Part shown: piece after piece, positions 43,562-55,356 of the stretch
Position numbering within the stretch: the first letter of the stretch is position 1
Layout of the letters: each line of letters starts with the position of its first letter
Assembly: GCA_947484175.1 (NCBI GenBank)
Contig: CANKOI010000015.1
Location: 1 to 57,366 of the forward strand
Length of the DNA: 57,366 bases
Source of the DNA: Deltaproteobacteria bacterium
GTDB lineage: Bacteria; Myxococcota_A; UBA796; SXON01
Direction of reading: 5' to 3'
Notes under the pieces: model-generated
The model's database searches: none
Seen by the model: the letters and a program-made list of their open reading frames with translations, nothing else
What the model was told of the DNA's origin: nothing
Position numbers and translations under genes: made by a program

Positions 43562-44010
43562 CGCGCCAAGACTTGTTCGCCCACAGCGGCGGCGTCAAGC
43601 CCGTCCACCCACACCGGTGCCCCGTAGCCGAGCCACACCGGCATCCGCGTGTCGAGTAGTGTGCGCCACTGCGCGGCGAGCGGGCGGTTGGCGGGCTGTT
43701 TCATCCGTTCCTGCAGCGTCTCGGGCATCGCCAGGAGCACAACTACGCGCCAGCCCCTCAGCATCTCTCGATTTACCTCGCTTTCCAGCGTTCCGCCGCC
43801 TAACGCCAGCACGCCATCGCCTGCGGCAGCATGTCGCAGGGTCTCCCGCTCCAGCGCCCGGAAGTGCGCCTCGCCTCCCGCTTTCCACAGCGCGGGAATG
43901 TCTCCGACGGCGCAGTCCAAGTCTACGAAGGACGCGCCCAAACGCTCTGCGAGCACCCGGCCCACGGTGGTCTTCCCCACGCCCATCGGGCCTGCGAGGG
44001 CCAGTCTCAA
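43555..44010 (-). CDS. aroK: AroK, shikimate kinase
   Basis: 151 aa from a TTG at 44010 that overlaps the pilQ stop by four bases (TTGA); the longer frame to 44469 is a shadow. The Walker A loop GPMGVGKTTVGR is at about 7-18. FVDLDCAVG (shikimate-binding Asp) and GGEAHFRALERETLRH follow, then VLALGGGTLESEVN and a lid-like MKQPANRPLAAQWRTLLDTR. It phosphorylates shikimate with ATP. It is a little shorter than the usual 170-180 aa. The very weak start codon may set a low translation rate relative to PilQ. Confidence 0.93.
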   Translation of the reverse strand: MRLALAGPMGVGKTTVGRVLAERLGASFVDLDCAVGDIPALWKAGGEAHFRALERETLRHAAAGDGVLALGGGTLESEVNREMLRGWRVVVLLAMPETLQERMKQPANRPLAAQWRTLLDTRMPVWLGYGAPVWVDGLDAAAVGEQVLARC

Positions 44011-46283
44011 TCGTCGGCGACGATTCGCGGAGTGATGAAGACGAGCATCTCGTTCTGGCGGTGGGCCGTGGATGAATTCTTGAAGAGATAGCCAAGCAGC
44101 GGGATGGATCCGAGGCCCGGCACCCGCTCCTGGCTCCACGATTCTTCGGTCGCGTACACGCCGCCGAGAACGGCGGTGTCGCCGTCTAGCACCAACACCT
44201 TCGTTTCGAGCTCCTTCTTCGCAATTGCGGGTCGGCCCTGTACGGTTTGGCTGAAGTCGGGGCGGTTGTTCTTGATCTTGACGTCCATCGCCACGTGCCC
44301 GTCGGTGGTGATGTGCGGGGTGATCACGAACTGGAGTACGGCGTCGACGAACTGCACGGTGGTGCCCTGCGCGCTGACACTCTCGTAGGGGATCGAGGCT
44401 CCCTGCGTGACGGTGGCCGACTCGTTGTCCATCACGCTCACCCGCGGGCTGGAAACGAGCCGCCCCCAACCCTCGGTCTCAAGCGCAGAAAGTCGCGCGT
44501 CAAGGTCGATGAGGCCGGGAATGCTGCCGAGCGAAAAGGCGATCGCTCCGGAGCTGCCGGAGGAGCCGAGGTCGACCAGGAGGCTGTCCGTGTCGGGAGA
44601 ATAGAACTGGCTGGCGCCTGCCTGCGAGAGCCCACCCGAAACACCGATCGAGTTCGGAAAGAAGGCCCCGGTCTGGTAGCCGGTGGCTCCGGAGGCGTCT
44701 ACGGAGCTGCCCCACTGGATGCCCAGCGAGTTTACCTTGGAGGAGGTGGCCTCCACGAAACGCGCCTCGATGGAGACCGCACGATTCTGTTGGTCGACAC
44801 GCTTCAAGAGCTCACGCATCATGGCGATGGTGGCGCGTACGTCTTTGATGATGAGCTGATTTGAACGCGAGTCGGCCTGAATGGAGCCACGCTCGCTGAG
44901 GAGCGGCTCAAGCTGCGCCGCCACCTCTGTCACCGAGCCGTAGTCTAACGGAGCGATGTAGATCTCCAGCGGCTCGAGGAGCTTGGTGGCCTTGTCCTTT
45001 TCCACGGCGGCCTGTTGCTCGGACTTGATGGTCTCAATGTGGGCGACTCGGATGATGTTGCCAAACCGCTGCGCCGCGAGGCCCTTGGCCTGCAGCACGG
45101 CGGCAAGCGCCTGATCCCACGGCACGTCCTTCAGGCGAACCGTTACGGTGCCCTGAACTTCGTCGCTGGCCACGATGTTGAGGTCGGCCGTGTCGGCGAT
45201 GAACCGGAAGACGGCATGGATGTCGGCGCCCTGCAAATCGATGGACATCCGGCGGCCGCGATAGCGGGCGCTGCTGGCCCCGGGGGCATCCTCCGCGAAG
45301 GAGAGCGCGTTCGGGTCGTCGCTGCCACTGCCGGAGCCCAAGGTGGTCTGCGGATCTTCGGTGAAGCCCTTGCTGCCGATGATGATTTCTTTCCCGCTGG
45401 CATTGGAGAGCCCGCGCCCCTCGTTCGAGTCCGGGTCGGAAGGCGCGGCCTGAGCAGAATGTTGTGCGCGCTCCGCCCGCGCCTGCGTCATGCTGGCGGG
45501 GTTGGTGATCTCGACAGTAAAGAGCTGACCCTCACGCTTGAGCTGGTACTGGACCGGCTCTCGGAGGGCGATCTCCACGCGGGTTCCGGCACGGGTGGGG
45601 CGTGCCTTCACGCTCTCGACCGGACTGAAGAACCGACTGCTATCGATCTCCCGTGCCAACGAGCTGGGCATAGCGGCGCCTGGAAGGTCGACCACGATGA
45701 GGCGGTCGGAGGGCTGCGAAACGGCCGGTTCCACCGAGTTCAGTCCCAGCACCACCCGGCTCAGCGACTCATCAAAGGCGAAGTCGAGCGTGGTGAGCGA
45801 AGGACCTTCCGGAGTGGCGGCGGGACCGGAGAGTCGGCCGCCGGCCAACGCGTCGGCGAGGGGGTCGGCGGCGGCTCCGGGTGACAGCGAAACGACGAGA
45901 CTTGCGCCTTCTTGGCGAAGCTCATGGGTGAACGGCCCGCTGAGGTACAGGGTGAGGCGCACCACCTCCGTTCCGTCATTGAAGCTCGAAAGCTCCCCGC
46001 GACTCACAAGTCCTCCGGTACCGACGGTCGCTCCCTCGGCCACGGCGCTCGCCGGGAAGTCGATTACGAGCCGGTCAGGGTTCGAAGCCTTGAACGCGCT
46101 GTACGCCGGGTTTTCTCCCGTCAGCGGAATACTCACCTCGGTACGTTCGGCGCTGCCCGTTACCGAGGCAGCTCCCACGGTCGTGGGCGCGCCGGCCAGC
46201 GCCGGACTGGAGGCGAGCGCTAGGCAGCAGATCGCGCCCAAGAGCAGGGGAGAACGCATCACCACTCCATTCTGAATTTTCAT
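44007..46283 (-). CDS. pilQ: PilQ, type IV pilus secretin
   Basis: 758 aa with a signal peptide (MRSPLLLGAICCLALASSPA within the first 30 residues; ATG at 46283 coupled to pilP by ATGA). Two AMIN domains (about 35-140 and 165-265) should bind peptidoglycan. They are followed by a disordered linker (about 265-340), an STN-like domain (RRMSIDLQGADIHAVFRFIA, about 344-415), an N1-type domain (about 430-510; LLSERGSIQADSRSNQLIIK) and the secretin barrel (about 515-758), closing with GLGSIPLLGYLFKN and MLVFITPRIVADD. It forms the outer-membrane gate for the pilus. The linker is Asp/Ser/Gly-rich with no known domain. Confidence 0.95.
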   Translation of the reverse strand: MKIQNGVVMRSPLLLGAICCLALASSPALAGAPTTVGAASVTGSAERTEVSIPLTGENPAYSAFKASNPDRLVIDFPASAVAEGATVGTGGLVSRGELSSFNDGTEVVRLTLYLSGPFTHELRQEGASLVVSLSPGAAADPLADALAGGRLSGPAATPEGPSLTTLDFAFDESLSRVVLGLNSVEPAVSQPSDRLIVVDLPGAAMPSSLAREIDSSRFFSPVESVKARPTRAGTRVEIALREPVQYQLKREGQLFTVEITNPASMTQARAERAQHSAQAAPSDPDSNEGRGLSNASGKEIIIGSKGFTEDPQTTLGSGSGSDDPNALSFAEDAPGASSARYRGRRMSIDLQGADIHAVFRFIADTADLNIVASDEVQGTVTVRLKDVPWDQALAAVLQAKGLAAQRFGNIIRVAHIETIKSEQQAAVEKDKATKLLEPLEIYIAPLDYGSVTEVAAQLEPLLSERGSIQADSRSNQLIIKDVRATIAMMRELLKRVDQQNRAVSIEARFVEATSSKVNSLGIQWGSSVDASGATGYQTGAFFPNSIGVSGGLSQAGASQFYSPDTDSLLVDLGSSGSSGAIAFSLGSIPGLIDLDARLSALETEGWGRLVSSPRVSVMDNESATVTQGASIPYESVSAQGTTVQFVDAVLQFVITPHITTDGHVAMDVKIKNNRPDFSQTVQGRPAIAKKELETKVLVLDGDTAVLGGVYATEESWSQERVPGLGSIPLLGYLFKNSSTAHRQNEMLVFITPRIVADD

Positions 46284-46762
46284 TGCTTCTTCGCCGTCCC
46301 GCCGAACTGAATGCTCACAGGATTTACGACCAGTTCCCCATCGAGCATGCGGTACTCCTCCGTGACGACTACGCCGTCTTCCGAGATAGCGGTCACCTTA
46401 CCCCAGTTTCGTCCTACATAGGTGCCATGGCGCACCACGTGGCCGGTGCCTTCGGGGTCGACGAGGAGCGCGCGCGGCGCGTCGACGTTCCAGATAATGC
46501 CGGTCACGAGGAATCGATCGGTGTCCCAGCGCTGCAGCGGCGGCGCGTCGGGATTGTCCTCGGGTCGCGTGCTGCGGGCGAGGAAGCTGGTGAAAGGGTC
46601 CCGCTTGCCGGCAGGATTGTAGAACCAAGCGTCGGCTTCGGGTTCGGCCGCGGCGCGCGGCACCGGCGCACTCAGCTTGGGGGGGCCGCCGATTTTCGGG
46701 GCCTCGAGCGGCTCGCCGCAGGCCACGAGCGCAAAGACCAGAATCGTGCACCTGTGAGTCAC
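46280..46762 (-). CDS. pilP: PilP, pilus alignment-complex lipoprotein
   Basis: 160 aa from a GTG at 46762 overlapping pilO (GTGA). The lipoprotein signal MTHRCTILVFALVACGE gives lipid Cys15. A short Pro-rich linker leads to the PilP beta domain (about 45-155) with PAGKRDPFTSFLARSTRPED, VTGIIWNVDAPRALLVDPEG and HVVRHGTYVGRNWGKVTAIS. PilP joins the inner-membrane PilN/PilO dimer to the PilQ N0 domain. The order pilM-N-O-P-Q is intact and the length is normal. Confidence 0.93.
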   Translation of the reverse strand: MTHRCTILVFALVACGEPLEAPKIGGPPKLSAPVPRAAAEPEADAWFYNPAGKRDPFTSFLARSTRPEDNPDAPPLQRWDTDRFLVTGIIWNVDAPRALLVDPEGTGHVVRHGTYVGRNWGKVTAISEDGVVVTEEYRMLDGELVVNPVSIQFGGTAKKQ

Positions 46763-47385
46763 TCCTCACCCCCCTTCTTCTTCTTCTTGGGGTCCGCGCT
46801 GTTCTTCTTGATCTCTTCGTCGGTAAGGAAGCGGTAGGTCACCACTTTGCCCTCCACCGTCAACGTGGTTTCGGCACCCGTTTCGACAGGTGAGGTCATC
46901 GCGACGTCGGCGACCGACACGATGCGGCTCATCTTCCCGACCCGATCGAAGAAGATGGCGATCTCGTGGAAGCTGCCGGCCATGATGATTTGGACGGGCA
47001 CATCGGCGTAGTACTCGCGTGCGGCCTCGGCCAGCGGCTGGAACTTCCGTACTTCCAGCCCCGACTTGCGTGCCAATGCGTCGATCTCACTCAGGAGCCC
47101 AGGAATCTCACGGTCATCGGGGAGCTCCTTGAGGGCCTGTTTGAGGTCGGCCTCGAGCTGTTCAAGTTCGGACTCAAAAAGGCTCCGATTCTCCGCTCGG
47201 GTCTTCACCTCATCCCGTTGGGTAGTCAGCCTGCCGCGCTTTGAAGTGGCGCTGCTGATGTCCTCCATCGCGGGCCCGAGGAACGTGAAGAACAGCGCCA
47301 TCAGCAACAAGAGGTAGCCGAGGCTGTAGACCACCAGTCGCTGGGAGCGGGGGAGGCGCGCGAGCCGGTCCATCAGTTGACTCAT
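46759..47385 (-). CDS. pilO: PilO, pilus alignment-complex protein
   Basis: 208 aa. A short cytoplasmic tail is followed by one membrane helix (VVYSLGYLLLLMALFFTFLG, about 18-37). A coiled coil (ESELEQLEADLKQALKELPD, about 70-90) and a ferredoxin-like periplasmic domain follow (about 95-195; VRKFQPLAEAAREYYADVPV, VQIIMAGSFHEIAIFFDRVG). It pairs with PilN in the inner membrane. The C-terminus is a Lys-rich tail (DPKKKKKGGEE). Overlaps with pilN (ATGA) and pilP (GTGA) show translational coupling. Confidence 0.93.
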   Translation of the reverse strand: MSQLMDRLARLPRSQRLVVYSLGYLLLLMALFFTFLGPAMEDISSATSKRGRLTTQRDEVKTRAENRSLFESELEQLEADLKQALKELPDDREIPGLLSEIDALARKSGLEVRKFQPLAEAAREYYADVPVQIIMAGSFHEIAIFFDRVGKMSRIVSVADVAMTSPVETGAETTLTVEGKVVTYRFLTDEEIKKNSADPKKKKKGGEE

Positions 47386-48128
47386 GGCGTGGCTCCGGCG
47401 GCAGGCGCCTCACTGACTGCAGCGGCCGGGGGGGGGGCTCCTGCGGGGGCGCTGGTCGCCGTGCCGGCAGCCGGGGGGGCGCCCTCGGGAGTTGCCGGTG
47501 CGGGTGCCGCGGGCGCAGTCCCGGCCGGTGTGGCGGCGGCAGGCTTTTCGCCGGGGGGCGCGCTTTTGGTGGCGCTGGGATCCACGCGCTTCGCCGTCAG
47601 CGAGAACGCCTTCAGCATGACAGGTGTGGAGGACGACTTGGCCTCGTACGATTCGATGTTTTCCAGGTAAACCATCTGGAAGTAGTCGCTCGCTTCGAGC
47701 GCGCGCAGGAACTGGCTGATGATCTCGTTGCTCACCGCAAGCCCGGTGATCACCATTGAATCGCTCTGTTCGGTGATTTCGGTGAGTTGCAGCTTCTCCG
47801 GAGCGGCGAGCGCGAGTTCGTCCAGCATGTGCGCCGGACCGCTGCGGCGGCTCCGCAACTGCGCGATGACCGAGAGCTTTCGCTGCAGGTCGGCCTTCTT
47901 CGCCTCAAGAACCTCCACCCGCTTCACATCTTCCGCGAGCCGAGCAATCTCGGCCTCCAGCCTTTGGTTCTCGCTGTCTACCGCGGAGAGCCGGATCTGG
48001 AGCCCACCCCAGATGAACAGGCAGCCACCAAGCACGATCAGCGCCAAGAGGCTGGCAAGCACGGTCTCGCGTCGGAGGGCCTCGGCCTTCCGGGTTTGGC
48101 GAACTGGAAGTAGGTTGACGCGAATCAC
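47382..48128 (-). CDS. pilN: PilN with a long Ala/Pro-rich C-terminal tail
   Basis: 248 aa from a GTG at 48128. The conserved start MIRVNLLPVRQTRKAEAL binds PilM. It is followed by a membrane helix (LASLLALIVLGGCLFIWGGL, about 25-44), a coiled coil (about 50-90) and the PilN periplasmic domain (about 95-180; MLDELALAAPEKLQLTEITE, FLRALEASDYFQMVYLENIE). Residues from about 182 to the end are a low-complexity Ala/Pro/Thr tail absent from typical PilN (about 190 aa). It bridges cytoplasmic PilM and periplasmic PilO/PilP. Confidence 0.93.
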   Translation of the reverse strand: MIRVNLLPVRQTRKAEALRRETVLASLLALIVLGGCLFIWGGLQIRLSAVDSENQRLEAEIARLAEDVKRVEVLEAKKADLQRKLSVIAQLRSRRSGPAHMLDELALAAPEKLQLTEITEQSDSMVITGLAVSNEIISQFLRALEASDYFQMVYLENIESYEAKSSSTPVMLKAFSLTAKRVDPSATKSAPPGEKPAAATPAGTAPAAPAPATPEGAPPAAGTATSAPAGAPPPAAAVSEAPAAGATP

Positions 48129-49195
48129 TTGTCGTCACCGCGGCGAAGGCCCAGGCCCACGGCAATGGCCGCCTGCCCCGCCGTATCCTGAAGAAAGCGA
48201 GGATTGAATGTTCGTTCATCCACGATGATGCGCCGGAAGGGATCGACAAGCGTTACCGGTGCGCCGGTGGCGCGCTCGATGGCCGCTGCGAGACCGGGCG
48301 TTGGGGCGGCGCCGCCGGAGAGGTACACGCCATTCAACACCGACCCGCCTGAGGTGGACAGGAAGAAGTCGAGTGAGCGGTGAATCTCCGTCGCGATGTT
48401 TTCGGAAACCGTGCTCAGGACCCTCTCCACCTCTTCGGGCACCACGGCTGCCCGGTCGTTGTTGGCGCCCCCTACCTTGAGCGCCTCTGCTTCTTCGAAG
48501 CTTACGTTGAGCGAGCGTTGAATCTCCTCAGTGTAAAACCGCCCGCCCATGCCCACGTCGCGGGTGAAGGCGCTGGTTCCGCCGCGAAGCACGTTCACGT
48601 TCACCGTGGAGGCGCCCACGTTCACCAGCGCCACAGGCTCGGGGCCCACGTCGTAGTTCTGGGTGAACATGTTCTCCAGCGCGAAGGCGGCCACATCGAT
48701 CACGGCCGGCCGTAGGCCCGCCTGAATGAGCAGCGCGCTGTACTCATTGATCAGGTCCTTGCGCGCGGCGACGAGCAGCACATCCATCTGCCCGGCATCG
48801 TCGGGCCGATCGCTGAGGATGTGGAAGTCGATGTTCACTTCGTTCACGTCGAAGGGAATGTACTGCTCCGCCTCCCAGGTGATCGACTCCTCCAGCTCGT
48901 CGCGCTTCATGTGAGGAAGCGAAATCCGTTTGATAATCACCGAATTCCCGGACACGGCCACGCAGGCCTCTCGGGTCTTGACCTTGTGCCGAGCCAGCAA
49001 ATTCCGCAATTCGTCGACGACCGCGCCGGTGTTCATGAAGTGGCCATCAACCACCGCTTCGGGCGGCAACGCGGCCGTTCCAAAGTGCTTTAGCCGATAT
49101 TTCCCAGACTTATCGGTTTCAAGCTCCAACATTTTTATGTGGCTTGAGCCGATGTCGAGCGCTACAGCACTTCGGGGGCGAGCGAGCAGAGCCAA
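48125..49195 (-). CDS. pilM: PilM, actin-like pilus assembly ATPase
   Basis: 356 aa from a TTG at 49195, with an AGGA motif seven bases upstream; a longer frame upstream has no PilM-like residues. The ASKHA motifs are SAVALDIGSSHIKMLELETD, VAVSGNSVIIKRISLPHMKR, DELEESITWEAEQYIPFDVN, VALVNVGASTVNVNVLRGGT, DVGMGGRFYTEEIQRSLNVS and LSGGAAPTPGLAAAIERATG. PilM forms a cytoplasmic ring that binds the PilN tail. It is the first gene of the pil-aro-acc run. Length and motifs are normal. Confidence 0.94.
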   Translation of the reverse strand: MALLARPRSAVALDIGSSHIKMLELETDKSGKYRLKHFGTAALPPEAVVDGHFMNTGAVVDELRNLLARHKVKTREACVAVSGNSVIIKRISLPHMKRDELEESITWEAEQYIPFDVNEVNIDFHILSDRPDDAGQMDVLLVAARKDLINEYSALLIQAGLRPAVIDVAAFALENMFTQNYDVGPEPVALVNVGASTVNVNVLRGGTSAFTRDVGMGGRFYTEEIQRSLNVSFEEAEALKVGGANNDRAAVVPEEVERVLSTVSENIATEIHRSLDFFLSTSGGSVLNGVYLSGGAAPTPGLAAAIERATGAPVTLVDPFRRIIVDERTFNPRFLQDTAGQAAIAVGLGLRRGDDK

Positions 49196-49220
49196 GTCGA
49201 TTCCTGCGAGGCGTCCGTGT

Positions 49221-49248
49221 TCTATCAGAATGGCGCACCGATGGTCAA
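49221..49248 (-). promoter_or_regulatory. Possible sigma-70-type promoter for the pilM operon
   Basis: On the minus strand TTGACC (49243-49248; five of six bases of TTGACA) is followed after 16 bases by GATAGA (49221-49226; matches three of six of TATAAT). It would start transcription about 18-20 bases before the pilM TTG. The gap of 83 bases to the divergent gene is the only space for a promoter of this long run. The -10 match is poor. Confidence 0.3.
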
Positions 49249-49278
49249 CGTTGGGAGGCGGTGGGGTAAGAGGAGGCG

Positions 49279-52068
49279 ATGCGGCGGTTCGGCCCGGAGA
49301 TGCAGTTGGTGGCTTCGGGCGTGGCCGTTGGGGCCGGTGCCTCGCTCCTCCTGATGGAGGTGCAACGGGTCTGGGCGGACGCTCCGTTGCCAACGATTAT
49401 CGCGGCGGCAGCGGCATTAGCAGGGTTTTCGACGGGGGGAGCGCTCAGCCGGTTGGGGCCTTCTTTGGGGGTGGTTGCCGCGACGTTGGCCCTCGTCGTC
49501 GTCGGGCAACTTCTGGCTCCGGGGCGGGCACTCGAACACTGGGTTGTTGCGCTCCCCCTGGTGGTTGGGCTTGGGGCGGGCGCTACATTAAGGCCGTTTA
49601 GAGTTGTATTCTTTCGCGCGCCACTCCTGCATTCAGGGGTGGCGTTTCTCACGGGTGTAGTCGTGGGGCAGTTCCCCCCCGTGGCCGGCGGCGTCTTTGC
49701 GGTTGTTGGCGCCGGCGTTGCGCTCGCTGTGGAGCCCGGCGTTAGGGATCTGGCCGCGCGCCGGCCGATCGTTGCGTGGGGACCTCTGGTGGCCCTCGCC
49801 GCGTGGTGGGCTTTCGCGCTTGCCGCTCTCCTGATCCTGCGTGCCGCGCACGAGCCCGCGCCCCTCTACTTTCTCCGGTTGGCCGCCGCGGTCGCCTTCG
49901 GGCTGCTGGTGCGGCTGCCTCGGCTTGCGACAGCCGCGCTCGCGGTTCTGGCTCTCGTTCAGGGCGTTGCATCGCTCTCCGGAGGCCTCGCTGGTGGTCC
50001 GGGGGCGTCGGTCTGGGTGCTGGGGTTCGCGGGTGGGAACTTGCTCAAGACGTTCGCACGTGGCGAGACGAGGCTGCTCGTGCCGCTCTTCGCGAGCCTC
50101 GCGGCCTTGCCGCTCGTCCGTGAACTTCCGCGTGACTGGCAGGCGCGGGGCGCCTCAGCAATGGCTGGCGGGAGCGGAGCGATGGCTGGCCGCTTGGCGG
50201 AGTTGCGGTCGGGGGCCGCGGCGCACACGTCATGGTCGTGGGTGGGGGCCTCGCAGTGGTGGGTCGAGGGGCGCATTCGGCTAGTGGAGATCGACGGGTC
50301 GGCGGCGGGCATTTCGGGCCGCACATCGGCCTCGGAGCGGCTCGCGGGTACGCTCGCCGGGTGTTCGGCGCGGTCCCGAGGGCGGGTTCGCCTGGTAGGC
50401 GATGACTTCGGCAACGCCGCCACCGTGCTGCGGGGCTTCGGCTTCGCCGGTGTCGACGTGGCCGCGCCGGACCGCCCCTTGGCCCGCGCGGTGGCCGACG
50501 CGGACGACGTGGCCCGCCGCACTTGGCTGGCGGCCGACATCCGACTGTTGCGGCTTCCTTCGGCCGCGCTCTTGGCCGCGTCGGGCCGTGCCAGCGCCGT
50601 GGTGGAGCTCGTGCGCGTGGGGTGGCGCGACGGGCGCACGGCTTGGCCCGACGCCCGCCGCCTAGCGCGGACGGCCGGGCGGGTGGATGACGGGGGCGCG
50701 CACGTGCTGCTGCTTCCGGGGCTTGGTGTGGAAGTGTCGGCGCTTCGTTCAGCGCTCTCGGCCTTTGCAGGTCTGTGGCCGGTGGTGGCCGTGTACGCTC
50801 CTCCGGAGGGGGCGGAGTCGCTCGTCGTCGTGGGTACAGAGCGGCCCGTGGCCTGGGACGACCTTTCGCTTTGTGTCCGTTCAGCCCCCTGGTTGCGAGA
50901 CTACACGCTGGCCACGGCACTCGAGTTGGGAAGTCTCGTCATCGCCGACCACCACGCAGTCGCCGACCTCCCGGTCGGGGAGGCCCCCGGAGCGGGAATG
51001 CCGTCGGAGGTGGAGTTGTTGCCGATCACGGCACTCTTCACGCCTGAGGCCGAGGGTGGTCATGTCTTCGCGGGGGCGCTCCCGGAGGGTCTCGCCGCCC
51101 GGCAGGCTACGCGCCGCGCCTCGCTGCAGGTGCTGCGGGCGAGCGCTGCAGGCGACATCCGGGTGGCGCTTGAGCGGGCGCAAAGCTTGGCGGACGACCC
51201 GGGCGGCGGCGTAGCGATCGACCCCATGGTGGAGCCACTGCTGGAGCGGGCCCGCGGTCTCGCCGCACGCGCTGCCGCGGAGGGGGAAGGCTCGGCGGCT
51301 TGGGTAGAGGCCGACTCGGTCGTCGAGGCGGCGCTGCTGATGAACCCCGGGTCGGCCGCGGCTCGTTGCCTCCGCGGCGATCTTGCCTTCGCCCGGCGGC
51401 GGGCCGACGAGGCTTTGCGCTGGTACACCCAGTGTGCCGAGAGGAGTCCCACCGACTGGAGGGCTTTCCAAGGCATCGGCGCAACGCAGCGTACGCTGGG
51501 GCGCATGATGGAGGCGGAGGCAGCGCTGCGCGAGTCGGCTCGGCTCGCCCCAGATGCGTGGGCCGTGCAGCTCAACCTCGGTGCTTTCCTGCGCCAGATT
51601 GAACGCTTGGAGGAGGCCGAGCGGGTGCTGCGCCGGGCCGTGTACCTCGCCAGTTCTGCCTCCGACGTCGGTCGGAGCCGCGCCCACCTCGCGCTGGCGC
51701 GCCTGTACCTGCAAACCTCGCGTGCGGAGCTCGCCCTCGCCGAGAGTCGCCGGGCGGAGATCGAGGAGCCAACGGCAGATTCGGCATTCTGGATCGGTGC
51801 CGCCCAGTACGAACTGCAGGCGTGGGCCGACGCGGAGGCGTCGGTTCGCCTCGCGTTGACGCGCAACCCGCGGCTGCTCGACGCGCGCGAGGCGCTCGGC
51901 CTCGGCCTCGCGCGCCGCGGCGACTACCGCGCAGCGGCGGAAGCGTTTCGCGAGGTGCTCAGTGTCGATCCGCGCCGCGCGGTGTCGCGTGAGAAGCTGG
52001 AGCTGCTCAAGCCGCTCCTGGGTGCGGAGGCCGCTGAGGTGCGGGCTGCGGTTCCGCCCTCGCCCTAA
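49279..52068 (+). CDS. Polytopic membrane protein fused to a C-terminal TPR domain
   Basis: 929 aa. The N-terminal third (about 10-280) has about eight hydrophobic segments (for example LPTIIAAAAALAGFSTGGAL, LVVVGQLLAPGRALEHWVVA, LVALAAWWAFALAALLILRA). A middle domain (about 310-560) is soluble and unrecognised, with VRLVGDDFGNAATVLRGFGF that might be a remnant of a spermidine-synthase-like Rossmann fold. TPR units follow at about 690-920 (CLRGDLAFARRRADEALRWY, GIGATQRTLGRMMEAEAALR, AREALGLGLARRGDYRAAAE). TM-Rossmann-TPR fusions annotated as spermidine synthase-like exist, but I cannot show catalytic residues. An AGGAGG lies only two bases before the ATG at 49279. Confidence 0.65.
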   Translation: MRRFGPEMQLVASGVAVGAGASLLLMEVQRVWADAPLPTIIAAAAALAGFSTGGALSRLGPSLGVVAATLALVVVGQLLAPGRALEHWVVALPLVVGLGAGATLRPFRVVFFRAPLLHSGVAFLTGVVVGQFPPVAGGVFAVVGAGVALAVEPGVRDLAARRPIVAWGPLVALAAWWAFALAALLILRAAHEPAPLYFLRLAAAVAFGLLVRLPRLATAALAVLALVQGVASLSGGLAGGPGASVWVLGFAGGNLLKTFARGETRLLVPLFASLAALPLVRELPRDWQARGASAMAGGSGAMAGRLAELRSGAAAHTSWSWVGASQWWVEGRIRLVEIDGSAAGISGRTSASERLAGTLAGCSARSRGRVRLVGDDFGNAATVLRGFGFAGVDVAAPDRPLARAVADADDVARRTWLAADIRLLRLPSAALLAASGRASAVVELVRVGWRDGRTAWPDARRLARTAGRVDDGGAHVLLLPGLGVEVSALRSALSAFAGLWPVVAVYAPPEGAESLVVVGTERPVAWDDLSLCVRSAPWLRDYTLATALELGSLVIADHHAVADLPVGEAPGAGMPSEVELLPITALFTPEAEGGHVFAGALPEGLAARQATRRASLQVLRASAAGDIRVALERAQSLADDPGGGVAIDPMVEPLLERARGLAARAAAEGEGSAAWVEADSVVEAALLMNPGSAAARCLRGDLAFARRRADEALRWYTQCAERSPTDWRAFQGIGATQRTLGRMMEAEAALRESARLAPDAWAVQLNLGAFLRQIERLEEAERVLRRAVYLASSASDVGRSRAHLALARLYLQTSRAELALAESRRAEIEEPTADSAFWIGAAQYELQAWADAEASVRLALTRNPRLLDAREALGLGLARRGDYRAAAEAFREVLSVDPRRAVSREKLELLKPLLGAEAAEVRAAVPPSP

Positions 52069-52133
52069 AACATCTCGGCATCGGGCGATCCGGGCGCTCC
52101 ACGGACCGCCGCGTGCTTAGCATGCTCGGGGCT

Positions 52134-52179
52134 GGCGCTTTTGCTGCGCCCAACCCGTCGGGGCGTTAACCGCCGCCCC
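52134..52179 (+). other. Two tandem stem-loops in the secA leader
   Basis: The 129 bases before secA contain GGCGC (52134-52138) pairing with GCGCC (52146-52150) across a 7-base loop, and GGGGCG (52160-52165) pairing with CGCCCC (52174-52179) across an 8-base loop. The second ends 18 bases before the secA ATG, about where a ribosome would bind. Neither is followed by a T-run. They could mark an end of the upstream transcript or a leader that controls secA. Confidence 0.35.
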
Positions 52180-52197
52180 TTCCGTTTCTGGGGTCTC

Positions 52198-55293
<3,096 letters not shown>

Positions 55294-55297
55294 GCCT

Positions 55298-55316
55298 GCC
55301 GACCTGCTCAGTCGGC
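55298..55316 (+). terminator. Small stem-loop after secA
   Basis: GCCGAC (55298-55303) pairs perfectly with GTCGGC (55311-55316) across a 7-base loop, five bases after the secA stop codon. There is no T-run after it, so it is at best a weak or factor-assisted terminator, or an mRNA-stabilising hairpin. A TAGAAT at 55335-55340 just downstream resembles a -10 box for the next gene but has no clear -35. Confidence 0.3.
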
Positions 55317-55356
55317 CATCAGTTGGCGCACGGATAGAATATGCGTTCAGGTACGC

